Source: Lysobacterales bacterium (GTDB taxonomy: Bacteria; Pseudomonadota; Gammaproteobacteria; Xanthomonadales; Xanthomonadaceae). From it: 6,174 nt of DNA. Every line of letters starts with the position of its first letter. Position 1 is the stretch's first letter. Where the stretch lies: contig JAGRJX010000240.1 in the NCBI GenBank assembly GCA_020442545.1, positions 1 through 6,174 of the forward strand, read 5' to 3'. The translations under genes and the position numbers were made by a program. The notes beneath the pieces are model-generated. The model did not search any database. It saw only the letters and a program-made list of their open reading frames with translations, and was not told where the DNA came from. Below, piece by piece: positions 1-5,651 of the stretch.

Positions 1-231
1 ATCCCGTACAAGGTCTTCACCATCGCCTCGGGCGCGGCCGGCATGCCGCTGGCGGCGTTTGGTCTTGGCTCCGCGGTGGGCCGTGGCGGGCGGTTTTTCC
101 TGCTGGCTGGCCTGATTGCCTGGGGCGGGCCAAGGCTGGAGGCGACGCTGCGGCAGTGGATCGAGTGGATCGGCTGGCTGCTGGCGGTGGCCGCGATCAT
201 CCTGATCGGCTGGCTGATGTGGCGGCACTGA
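1..231 (+). CDS. yqaA: YqaA family inner-membrane protein (DedA/SNARE-associated type), C-terminal part only
   Basis: The reading frame is open from base 1 and ends with TGA at 229-231, so only the last 76 codons are in the window. The visible part begins IPYKVFTIASG, the signature I associate with the YqaA branch of the DedA/SNARE-associated membrane family. It continues with a glycine-rich VGRGGRFFLLAGLIAWGG stretch (about residues 28-45 of the fragment). It ends in a strongly hydrophobic helix (WLLAVAAIILIGWLMW) and a short tail. DedA-family proteins are polytopic inner-membrane proteins, some linked to lipid-carrier transport or envelope homeostasis; the role of YqaA itself is poorly defined. 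Its stop overlaps the nlpD start by one base (TGATG), implying translational coupling. In many gammaproteobacteria surE and pcm lie just upstream of yqaA and nlpD, so they may lie left of this window. Family assignment is confident; function is not. Confidence 0.85.
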   Translation: MPYKVFTIASGAAGMPLAAFGLGSAVGRGGRFFLLAGLIAWGGPRLEATLRQWIEWIGWLLAVAAIILIGWLMWRH

Positions 232-1115
232 TGCGCAAGTTCCCGCAAGTCCCGCGGCCCGCAGTCTGCATCATGCTGCTGTTGCTGAGCGCCTGCGCTT
301 CGCCGCCGCGCCCGCAGATCGAAGAGCGTTCCCGCAACCGCCCGGAAACGGTGATCACCCGAGTGCCGGAGTATGCCGTGGTGCGCGGCGACACGATGTA
401 CGGCATCGCCTTCCGGCTAGGCCTGGACTACCGCGATCTGGCGCGCTGGAACGGCATCCACCCGCCGTACACCATCCACCCGGGGCAGCGGCTGAAGGTG
501 GTTCCGCCAGCGGGCGATGTCCGTCCGGCGGTGGCCACGCCGGTTCGCGATGATGGGGTTGCGGTCACCGCACCGTTGCCGGATCGACCGCCACCATCAG
601 CCGCGCCATCGCGCCCGGTGACGTCGGCGCCGGTCACCGCGCCGACGCCGCGCCATCCTGCGCCGTTGCCGCCACCAAAGCCCGCTCCGCCGCCGCCGGC
701 CAAGCCGCCGGTCACCCCGCCGCCACCGGCGGCCGGCAATGGCAGCGTGGTCTGGCGCTGGCCGGTCAAGGGACGCCTGCTGGCGACATTTGCCACCGGT
801 GATCCAACCCGGCAGGGCATCGACATCGACGGCAAGGCCGGTGATCCGGTGCTGGCCGCCGCCGCCGGGAACGTGGTGTATTCCGGCTCCGGTCTGGTTG
901 GCTACGGCGAGCTGATCATCGTCAAGCACAACGACACTTGGCTGTCCGCCTACGGCCATAATCGCAAGCGGCTGGTGGCCGAGGGTGACCGCGTCACTGC
1001 CGGGCAGGTGATTGCCGAACTCGGCCGCAGCGGCGCCAGCCGTGACCAGCTGCATTTCGAGATCCGCAGGAACGGCAAGCCGGTCGATCCGCTCGGCCAG
1101 CTGCCGAAACGCTGA
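231..1115 (+). CDS. nlpD: NlpD: LysM/degenerate-LytM (M23) lipoprotein, amidase activator
   Basis: A 294-residue outer-membrane lipoprotein that in E. coli activates the periplasmic amidase AmiC during septal peptidoglycan splitting. A lipoprotein signal ends in the lipobox LSAC with Cys22. Alanine at +2, rather than aspartate, fits outer-membrane sorting. A LysM peptidoglycan-binding domain spans about residues 48-91 (YAVVRGDTMYGIA). A Pro/Ala-rich linker follows (about 92-170), then a LytM/M23 domain (about 175-290). The LytM site is degenerate. The first zinc-ligand His of HxxxD is Arg194 (Asp198 kept), and the first His of HxH is Gln273 (QLHFEI, His275 kept). This matches NlpD activators rather than active endopeptidases. 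The ATG at 231 is chosen because it puts the signal peptide at the N-terminus and overlaps the yqaA stop; an in-frame ATG at 156 would add 25 residues inside yqaA. No clear Shine-Dalgarno is seen, so coupling to yqaA is likely. Confidence 0.93.
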   Translation: MRKFPQVPRPAVCIMLLLLSACASPPRPQIEERSRNRPETVITRVPEYAVVRGDTMYGIAFRLGLDYRDLARWNGIHPPYTIHPGQRLKVVPPAGDVRPAVATPVRDDGVAVTAPLPDRPPPSAAPSRPVTSAPVTAPTPRHPAPLPPPKPAPPPPAKPPVTPPPPAAGNGSVVWRWPVKGRLLATFATGDPTRQGIDIDGKAGDPVLAAAAGNVVYSGSGLVGYGELIIVKHNDTWLSAYGHNRKRLVAEGDRVTAGQVIAELGRSGASRDQLHFEIRRNGKPVDPLGQLPKR

Positions 1116-1122
1116 CTGCTTC

Positions 1123-1151
1123 GCGACAAGCGCGGCCGTTTTGCGGATAAT
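1123..1151 (+). promoter_or_regulatory. Candidate sigma70 promoter for the DUF2946/copper-receptor unit
   Basis: A -35-like GCGACA (1123-1128, four of six to TTGACA) and a -10-like GATAAT (1146-1151, five of six to TATAAT) are separated by exactly 17 bases. The site lies just after the nlpD stop and directly before the DUF2946 start. The expected transcription start is about 1157-1160, leaving only a few bases of leader before the ATG at 1163. This is a prediction from motif and position only. I saw no clear metal-regulator operator overlapping it. Confidence 0.5.
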
Positions 1152-1162
1152 GCGCGCCGATC

Positions 1163-1570
1163 ATGAGCCTGCGCCGCCCCTGCCCACTATTTTCGATGTT
1201 GGCCTTGACGGCCGCGTTGCTGCTGGCCTTGCTGCCGACGCTGGGCCGCCTGCATCGGGGCCTCGACAGCGACCCGCTGGGTCCTGGCTGGGTGGCGCTT
1301 TGCACCTCGCAGGGCCTGGTGCTGCGCTGGGTTGATCCGACCGGGTCCGCGGGTGACGGCGAACCGTCATCGCCCATGCAGCACGCAGGCGACGAGTGCC
1401 CGTACTGTCCGCTGCTGGCGACGACCAGGCTGCCGGCAACCGCGGCACCGGTCTGGCTGAAGCTGCAGCCGGCGACCTTCCTGGCCCCGCAGGCGGTTGA
1501 GGCAGGTTTCGGCAAACCGCTTGTTTCCGGCTGGAGCCCACGCGGCCCGCCGATCCTCGTTCGCGCCTGA
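1163..1570 (+). CDS. DUF2946 family protein, copper-associated, single N-terminal membrane segment
   Basis: A 135-residue protein of the DUF2946 type; no biochemical function is firmly established for the family. It has a basic N-terminus (MSLRRP) and one hydrophobic segment at about residues 11-27 ending in PTLGRL. This could be a signal peptide or an anchor. The remainder is probably periplasmic, with an isolated CTS (Cys47), Met72 and His74, then CPYCP (Cys79, Cys82), and RGPP near the C-terminus. From memory, the C..H..CPxCP pattern and RGPP tail are typical of DUF2946 proteins, which often sit beside TonB-dependent copper receptors, as here. The thiols and His74 suggest metal handling or thiol chemistry, which is inference. 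A start at Met12 (1196) is possible but would remove the basic n-region. No Shine-Dalgarno precedes either start. The receptor gene begins 99 bases downstream, consistent with co-transcription. Confidence 0.78.
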   Translation: MSLRRPCPLFSMLALTAALLLALLPTLGRLHRGLDSDPLGPGWVALCTSQGLVLRWVDPTGSAGDGEPSSPMQHAGDECPYCPLLATTRLPATAAPVWLKLQPATFLAPQAVEAGFGKPLVSGWSPRGPPILVRA

Positions 1571-1669
1571 ATCTTGATCTCATGCAGCGCTGCGACCGGG
1601 TATTCCGGGCGCGGCGTGCGCCTGCGTCCGCGCGCCTGCGCGACGCGAACCGTTCGAGGAATCTGATCC
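1571..1669 (+). other. Spacer between DUF2946 and receptor genes: palindrome, direct repeat and ribosome binding site
   Basis: This 99-base GC-rich spacer holds three visible items. A perfect 10-bp palindrome, GCAGCGCTGC, lies at 1584-1593. A 9-base direct repeat, GCGCCTGCG, occurs at 1618-1626 and 1632-1640. A purine-rich GAGGA at 1656-1660 sits nine bases before the receptor ATG and supports that start. The palindrome could be an operator half or chance in GC-rich DNA. I see no strong promoter here. Confidence 0.4.
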
Positions 1670-3982
1670 ATGTCCTACCGTTTTCCAGCGCTCCGCCCGA
1701 TGGTGGCGGCGTGCCTTGTCGCGTTTCCGTTTTTCTCATTCGCCTCGCCAGCTCCGGCCACGCCGGATGCCGGTGACGGCACGACCGTCCTGCCTCGCGT
1801 GACGGTCGCCGACGACCGTGCCGACATCGCGCCTGCCCGCGACGTCGATGGCGACAGCCTTCGCGTCGCTGCCAGCAGCGACACTGCCAGCCTTCTGGCA
1901 AACCTGCCCGGCGTGTTCGTCAATCCGGCGGGCGGCGTGTCCGGGCTGCCGTCGATCCGTGGCCTGGCCGATGACCGTCTGCGGATTGCTGTCGATGGCG
2001 CCGACATCAGTGCTTCCTGCCCGAATCACATGAACCCGGCGTTGTCCTATCTGCCGCCGGCAGCGGTCGGCACAATCACCGTCTACCCGGGCATCACGCC
2101 GGTGTCCGTGGGTGGGGATTCCATCGGCGGCAGTATCGTTGCCGAGCGAGCGCCGATGCGCTTTGCCGCGCCGGGCGAAGGGATTGTCGTTGATGGCGAG
2201 GTGGGCGTTGTTGGTCGCAGCAATGGCCACGTGCTGGGTGCCAATGCGCGGGTAGCCGTGGCGAGCGAACGTTTCAGCCTGCGCTACACCGGAAACAGCA
2301 TCGAGGCCGACAATTACCACGCCGCCGAGGATTTCAAGGAATACGGCTTCACCGGCCGCGCCGGACACGCGCTGGATCGCGATGAAGTCGGTTCCAGCGC
2401 GTATACGGTGCGCAATCAGAATCTTGACGTTGCCTGGAGCCGCGACGGCCACCTTCTGGAAGCCACCGTCGGCTGGCAGCGTATCCCCGAGCAGGGCTTT
2501 CCCAACCAGCGCATGGACCTGCTGCGCAACGACCAGCAGCGGGTCAATCTGCACTACGCCGGCGAACTGGGTTGGGGCCGTCTGGAAGTGCGTGCGTACC
2601 GCGAAGACCTCGAGCACCTCATGGACTTCGGAGCCGACAAGCGCTTTTTCTACGGCGCGGCATCGCGCGGCAGCAATCCCCCCTACGACAACGGCGTTTC
2701 CTGCGAGCAGGGAAGAATGTGCGCTACCGGCATGCCGATGAACACCGACAGCGACTCATCGGCACTTTCCATGGATGCCGACATCCGCCTCACGGGCGAC
2801 GACCGCCTTCGTCTCGGCGTCCTGCATCGCCGCTACCGCCTCGACGACTGGTGGCCAGCATCGGGCGGCATGATGATGGCACCGAATACCTTCTGGAACA
2901 TCCGCGACGGCCAGCGTGACCGCAGCGCCCTGTACGCCGAATGGGAGCGTCACTTCGACACGCGCTGGACCGCGGAAATCGGTGCCCGCTTCGAGCGTGT
3001 CCGCATGGATGCAGGCCCGGTTCAGGGCTACAGCATGATGGACATGATGGGCTCCAACGTCATGCGTGACGTGGCCGCCTTCAATGCGGCGGATCGCGCG
3101 CACAGCGACGGCAACCTCGACCTCAGCGCCATTGTCCGCCACGCGCATGACCAGAACCTGGACATCGCTTTCGGCCTGTCGCGCAAGGTCCGCTCGCCGG
3201 GCATCTACGAGGTTTACACCTGGTCCACCTGGCAGATGGCCGCGCTGATGAACAACTTCGTCGGCGATGGCAACGGCTATGTCGGTAACCTGGCACTCAG
3301 GCCCGAGCGCGCCGTGACGGCCTCGGCGACCTTCGACTGGCACGCGGCCGACCGCCGCTGGGAACTGCAGGTTACGCCGTACTGGACGCGGGTGTCGGAC
3401 TACATCGACGCCGTGCAATGGGACGCGGCGGCGAACGCGCCGCGAAGCACGCCGCTGGTGGGGGCCTTCAGCGTCCTGAAGTACGTCAACCAGTCGGCGC
3501 GACTGCGTGGCGTGGACGTGTCCGGCAGTGTTGTGCTGGGCGAGACGGCCTGGGGGCGGTTCGGCTTTGAGGGCAAGGTTGACTACCTCGACGGTCGTAA
3601 CACGGAAACCGACGACGGCCTGATCAATCAGATGCCGCTCAATGCCCGTCTGGCCCTGACCCAGCGCAGCAACGGCTGGGACAACGCGCTGGAGCTGGTG
3701 GCGGTGGATCGCAAGGATGATGTGTCGCGGGTTCGCAACGAGCTGGTCACGCCCGGCTATGCGCTGTTGAACCTGCGCTTCTCGAAGGCGTGGGAAGGCT
3801 TCCGCGTTGACTTCGGGATCGAGAACCTGCTGGATCGATCCTATTCGCTGCCCACCGGCGGCGCCTATCTGGGGCAGGGCAGCACGATGACGAACCCGAT
3901 GCCGCCGGACTATCCGCAGTGGGGTGTGCCGGTGCCGGGACCCGGGCGTTCGGTCTACCTGGGGCTCAATCTGTCGTTCTGA
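1670..3982 (+). CDS. TonB-dependent copper receptor, OprC/NosA type
   Basis: A 770-residue outer-membrane TonB-dependent receptor, predicted to take up copper using the TonB-ExbBD system. A signal peptide covers about residues 1-25 (cleavage near SFA-SPA). A TonB-box-like LPRVTVAD lies at about 41-48. The plug domain (about 60-165) contains DTASLLANLPGVFV, the PSIRG motif and GGDSIGGSIV. A 22-strand-type barrel would fill the rest, ending in the aromatic terminus LNLSF. The copper assignment rests on CPNHM (Cys117-xxx-Met121) in the plug and HLM (His316-x-Met318) in the barrel. These match the CxxxM and HxM ligand pairs described for Pseudomonas OprC. Met-rich segments (MMM 401-403; Met456, 457, 459, 460, 465) and a Cys345/Cys351 pair with nearby methionines add candidate metal contacts. 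GAGGA at 1656-1660 supports the start. The DUF2946 gene upstream fits the same role. It is intact with no frameshift seen. OprC and NosA are close relatives, so I give no symbol. Confidence 0.92.
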   Translation: MSYRFPALRPMVAACLVAFPFFSFASPAPATPDAGDGTTVLPRVTVADDRADIAPARDVDGDSLRVAASSDTASLLANLPGVFVNPAGGVSGLPSIRGLADDRLRIAVDGADISASCPNHMNPALSYLPPAAVGTITVYPGITPVSVGGDSIGGSIVAERAPMRFAAPGEGIVVDGEVGVVGRSNGHVLGANARVAVASERFSLRYTGNSIEADNYHAAEDFKEYGFTGRAGHALDRDEVGSSAYTVRNQNLDVAWSRDGHLLEATVGWQRIPEQGFPNQRMDLLRNDQQRVNLHYAGELGWGRLEVRAYREDLEHLMDFGADKRFFYGAASRGSNPPYDNGVSCEQGRMCATGMPMNTDSDSSALSMDADIRLTGDDRLRLGVLHRRYRLDDWWPASGGMMMAPNTFWNIRDGQRDRSALYAEWERHFDTRWTAEIGARFERVRMDAGPVQGYSMMDMMGSNVMRDVAAFNAADRAHSDGNLDLSAIVRHAHDQNLDIAFGLSRKVRSPGIYEVYTWSTWQMAALMNNFVGDGNGYVGNLALRPERAVTASATFDWHAADRRWELQVTPYWTRVSDYIDAVQWDAAANAPRSTPLVGAFSVLKYVNQSARLRGVDVSGSVVLGETAWGRFGFEGKVDYLDGRNTETDDGLINQMPLNARLALTQRSNGWDNALELVAVDRKDDVSRVRNELVTPGYALLNLRFSKAWEGFRVDFGIENLLDRSYSLPTGGAYLGQGSTMTNPMPPDYPQWGVPVPGPGRSVYLGLNLSF

Positions 3983-3993
3983 GGCGAGGCGGA

Positions 3994-4026
3994 GGCCGCG
4001 CGTCGCCAGATCGGCGGCGCGCGGCC
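3994..4026. terminator. Strong GC-rich hairpin between convergent genes, likely bidirectional terminator
   Basis: The arms 3994-4007 and 4013-4026 are complementary over 14 pairs, with one G-T wobble (4003 with 4017) and a 5-base loop (AGATC). The hairpin starts 11 bases after the receptor stop and ends just before the stop of the convergent Mth938-like gene at 4030. It is therefore placed to end transcripts from both sides. Neither strand has a T-tract after the stem, so it is not a textbook intrinsic terminator. It may act by pausing, with Rho, or by blocking 3' exonucleases. Confidence 0.65.
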
Positions 4027-4029
4027 GCG

Positions 4030-4437
4030 TCAGCCGGCGTTCGCCACGCCGGCGGGAAGCAGGAACAGCGCGACCACGCGACGATTTTCACCGGCAAGCA
4101 GATTGAAGGTGCGTGCGGCGGCGGCGTTGTCCATGCTTTCAAGGCCGATGCCGTGACGCAGCAGCGCGGCCTGGAAGCGCGGCGAAGGAAACTGCAGCCG
4201 GGTACCCGTACCCAACAGCACCAGCTCCGGCTGCGGGACCAGCAGACGTTCGATGATTCTGCTGGATTCCGCTTCATCATCAAGACCTTGCACGGTGTCG
4301 AGGGCAATGTCTGCCTCAATCCGGTCTGGCGTCAGCAGGAAGCTCCGTGTCAGCAGCTGATTGTCGACGCGCACACCGTTGGCCGTGCATTCGCGAACCT
4401 GATGGCCATTGGAGCCGTTTTCCAGATGCAGATCCAC
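4030..4437 (-). CDS. Mth938-like domain (DUF498) protein
   Basis: A 135-residue protein of the Mth938-like/DUF498 fold, the family that includes the mitochondrial complex I assembly factor NDUFAF3. The bacterial function is not established. The conserved core is visible: PELVLLGTGTRLQFP (about residues 70-84) and the glycine-rich GIGLESMDNAAAARTFNLLAGE (96-117), followed by a hydrophobic VVALFLLP strand. Length is typical. The start is a GTG at 4437 (MDLHLENG), nine bases after the yhbY stop and in the same frame. No in-frame ATG lies between that stop and the GTG. A possible AAGGA lies 12 bases before the GTG, a little far for a ribosome binding site. The short gap implies co-transcription and probably coupled translation with yhbY. 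It ends against the shared hairpin at 3994-4026. Family is confident, start fairly confident, role unknown. Confidence 0.82.
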   Translation of the reverse strand: MDLHLENGSNGHQVRECTANGVRVDNQLLTRSFLLTPDRIEADIALDTVQGLDDEAESSRIIERLLVPQPELVLLGTGTRLQFPSPRFQAALLRHGIGLESMDNAAAARTFNLLAGENRRVVALFLLPAGVANAG

Positions 4438-4446
4438 AACGAAGCG

Positions 4447-4752
4447 CTATCCTTTGGGCAGGATGATCTGGGGCTTCTCCGGATGCCGGCGGTACAGGCA
4501 GGCGACATTCCCGATGCGCTGCACCAGGCTGGCCTTGCTGGCCGTCACCAGCTGCTTCACCGCTGCGTCGCGCTCGTCGCGGTCGCCGACGGCGAACTTC
4601 ACCTTGACCAGCTCGTGGTGGGTCAGGGCACCGTCGAGTTCGGCCAGCAGGCTGTCGGTGATGCCCTTGGCGCCGACCATGATGACCGGCTTGAGTTCGT
4701 GCGCCAGGCCGCGCAGGTAGCGGGTCTGGGCGTTGCTGAGCAGGTGAGCCAT
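4447..4752 (-). CDS. yhbY: YhbY: CRM-domain RNA-binding protein associated with ribosome assembly
   Basis: A 101-residue single CRS1-YhbY (CRM) domain protein. In E. coli YhbY binds pre-50S ribosomal particles. The sequence aligns through its length with E. coli YhbY: RYLRGLAHELKPVIMVGAKG, then LTHHELVKVKFA, then IGNVACLYRRHPEKPQI. The GxxG RNA-binding loop is Gly27-Ala-Lys-Gly30. The ATG at 4752 (MAHLLSN) gives the usual family length; the open frame extends upstream to 5016, but that extension has no family similarity and covers the divergent spacer. A weak GAAAG lies about three bases upstream of the ATG as a possible ribosome binding site. It is divergent from rlmE, the same arrangement as in E. 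coli, and is the first gene of a two-gene minus-strand unit with the Mth938-like gene. Confidence 0.93.
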   Translation of the reverse strand: MAHLLSNAQTRYLRGLAHELKPVIMVGAKGITDSLLAELDGALTHHELVKVKFAVGDRDERDAAVKQLVTASKASLVQRIGNVACLYRRHPEKPQIILPKG

Positions 4753-4868
4753 GACTTTCGATGAACGTGCTTTGCGGGCGCGAAGGTTATCATGGTCGAG
4801 CACGGCTGCCGTCGTGCGAGGGTGAGGCAGGGATGCCGATCGGATGACTTGCCACGGATGGCTGCTTG

Positions 4869-4888
4869 CCGGTTCGCCTGTGAACCGG
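4869..4888. repeat. Inverted repeat in the yhbY/rlmE spacer
   Basis: CCGGTTC (4869-4875) and GAACCGG (4882-4888) form a perfect 7-bp stem with a 6-base loop, extendable by one G-T pair. It has no T-tract of terminator quality on either strand. Mid-spacer between divergent genes it could be an operator or a transcript hairpin. I cannot choose between these. Confidence 0.45.
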
Positions 4889-4985
4889 TTGTTCCGGATA
4901 TGCAATATCGACCCATCGTTTGGGCGAAGCAAAAGTGGTGAATAGCCTGCACCCTCGCCGTCCCCGACACTTGACTGTCGTTCAC

Positions 4986-5006
4986 CAATCACCAATTCCC
5001 CAATCA
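4986..5006 (+). repeat. Three-copy 7-bp tandem repeat directly upstream of rlmE
   Basis: Three contiguous heptamers occupy the region: CCAATCA at 4986-4992, CCAATTC at 4993-4999 and CCAATCA at 5000-5006. The preceding seven bases (CGTTCAC) look like a decayed copy. The array ends 12 bases before the rlmE ATG, in the place where a ribosome binding site would be expected to begin. I recall similar short heptamer arrays in intergenic DNA of Xanthomonas and Lysobacter relatives, but cannot check that here. Confidence 0.7.
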
Positions 5007-5018
5007 CGGCTCTCAACC

Positions 5019-5651
5019 ATGGCCCGCAGCAAATCCAGTCACCGCTGGCTCCGTGAGCATTTCAGCGACCAGTTCGTCAAACGCGCGCAGAGCGAAGGCC
5101 TGCGTTCGCGGGCGGCCTACAAGCTGGAGGAGCTGCTGGAGCGGCAGAATCTGCTGCGTCCGGGCATGGTAGTGGTGGACCTGGGCGCCGCGCCGGGCGG
5201 CTGGTCGCAGCTGGTGCGCCGGGAGCTGCGGGACAGGAAGGGCGATGATGCCGGACGGGTGATCGCCTTGGATATCCTCGACATGCCGCCGATCGCCGGC
5301 GTGGACTTCATTCACGGCGATTTCAGAGAAGAGGAGGCAGTGTCCCGGCTGGAGGCCGTGCTGGCCGGGGAGGGCGTAGACCTTGTGCTTTCCGACATGG
5401 CGCCCAATATCACCGGCATGAGTGCGGTCGATCAGCCTCGGGCCATGTATCTTGTCGAGTTGGCGCGGGATTTTGCCGACCAGCATCTGAAACCCGGTGG
5501 GGCCTTCCTGGTCAAGGTGTTCCAGGGCCAGGGCTCGGATGAGTATCTGAAGAGCCTGCGCCAGCGCTATGCGAAGGTGAAGGTGAAGAAACCGGCGGCG
5601 TCACGCCAGCGCTCGTCGGAGGTCTATTACCTGGCCACCGGCAAGAAATAG
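5019..5651 (+). CDS. rlmE: RlmE: 23S rRNA (uridine2552-2'-O)-methyltransferase (FtsJ/RrmJ)
   Basis: A 210-residue SAM-dependent methyltransferase (E. coli RlmE is 209) that 2'-O-methylates U2552 in the A-loop of 23S rRNA late in 50S assembly. The N-terminal SSHRWLREHFSDQFVKRAQ and RSRAAYKL are family signatures. The SAM-binding motif VDLGAAPGGWSQ spans residues 53-64. The catalytic tetrad is intact: Lys35, Asp126 (LVLSDMAPN), Lys166 (FLVKVFQG) and Glu201 (SSEVYYLA), aligning with E. coli Lys38, Asp124, Lys164 and Glu199. The ATG at 5019 gives the family length and begins MARSKSSHRW; the frame runs back to an ATG at 4920, but those 33 residues are unlike the family and read through the heptamer array. 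No Shine-Dalgarno is visible before 5019. It is divergent from yhbY and 104 bases upstream of ftsH, the conserved E. coli order. Confidence 0.95.
   Translation: MARSKSSHRWLREHFSDQFVKRAQSEGLRSRAAYKLEELLERQNLLRPGMVVVDLGAAPGGWSQLVRRELRDRKGDDAGRVIALDILDMPPIAGVDFIHGDFREEEAVSRLEAVLAGEGVDLVLSDMAPNITGMSAVDQPRAMYLVELARDFADQHLKPGGAFLVKVFQGQGSDEYLKSLRQRYAKVKVKKPAASRQRSSEVYYLATGKK

Larger units (their letters stand above)
4753..5018. other. Divergent spacer between yhbY and rlmE
   Basis: This 266-base stretch holds no supported gene. Promoters for yhbY (minus) and rlmE (plus) must lie here or further out, but none is convincing. On the minus strand a -10-like GATAAC (4787-4792 region) has no -35 partner. 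On the plus strand TTGACT (4971-4976) is a good -35, but the base run 17 positions later is only AATTCC. The spacer also contains a 7-bp hairpin (4869-4888) and a heptamer array (4986-5006), listed separately. Open frames crossing it are extensions of yhbY and rlmE without family similarity. Confidence 0.6.

Noticed and set aside
156..230. Upstream in-frame start for nlpD at 156
   Set aside because: It would bury the lipoprotein signal 25 residues in and overlap yqaA by 76 bases; 231 gives a standard lipoprotein N-terminus.
1122..1141. Intrinsic terminator after nlpD
   Set aside because: Only a 4-bp CGCG stem is available before the short T-run; too weak to support.
994..1901. Long minus-strand open frames across nlpD end, DUF2946 and receptor start
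   Set aside because: Low-complexity Arg/Pro/Ala-rich translations without family similarity, antisense to supported genes.
1736..2617. Minus-strand open frame of 293 codons inside the receptor gene
   Set aside because: It lies wholly antisense to a clearly recognised receptor, has no recognisable domain, and is the kind of long open frame expected opposite GC-rich coding DNA.
2756..3418. Minus-strand open frame of 220 codons in the receptor barrel region
   Set aside because: Antisense shadow of the receptor; no domain seen in the translation.
3919..4764. Plus-strand open frame of 281 codons over the Mth938-like and yhbY genes
   Set aside because: Antisense to two genes with clear family motifs, starts inside the receptor and crosses the hairpin; Gln/His-rich translation with no domain.
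4971..4999. Promoter for rlmE from TTGACT with a 17-base spacer
   Set aside because: The -35 is good but the -10 position reads AATTCC, too poor to call as a feature.
4753..5016. N-terminal extension of yhbY up to 5016
   Set aside because: The extra 88 residues are unlike YhbY; the ATG at 4752 gives the normal 101-residue protein.
4920..5018. N-terminal extension of rlmE from an ATG at 4920
   Set aside because: The extra 33 residues do not resemble the family and translate the heptamer array; 5019 gives the standard length.
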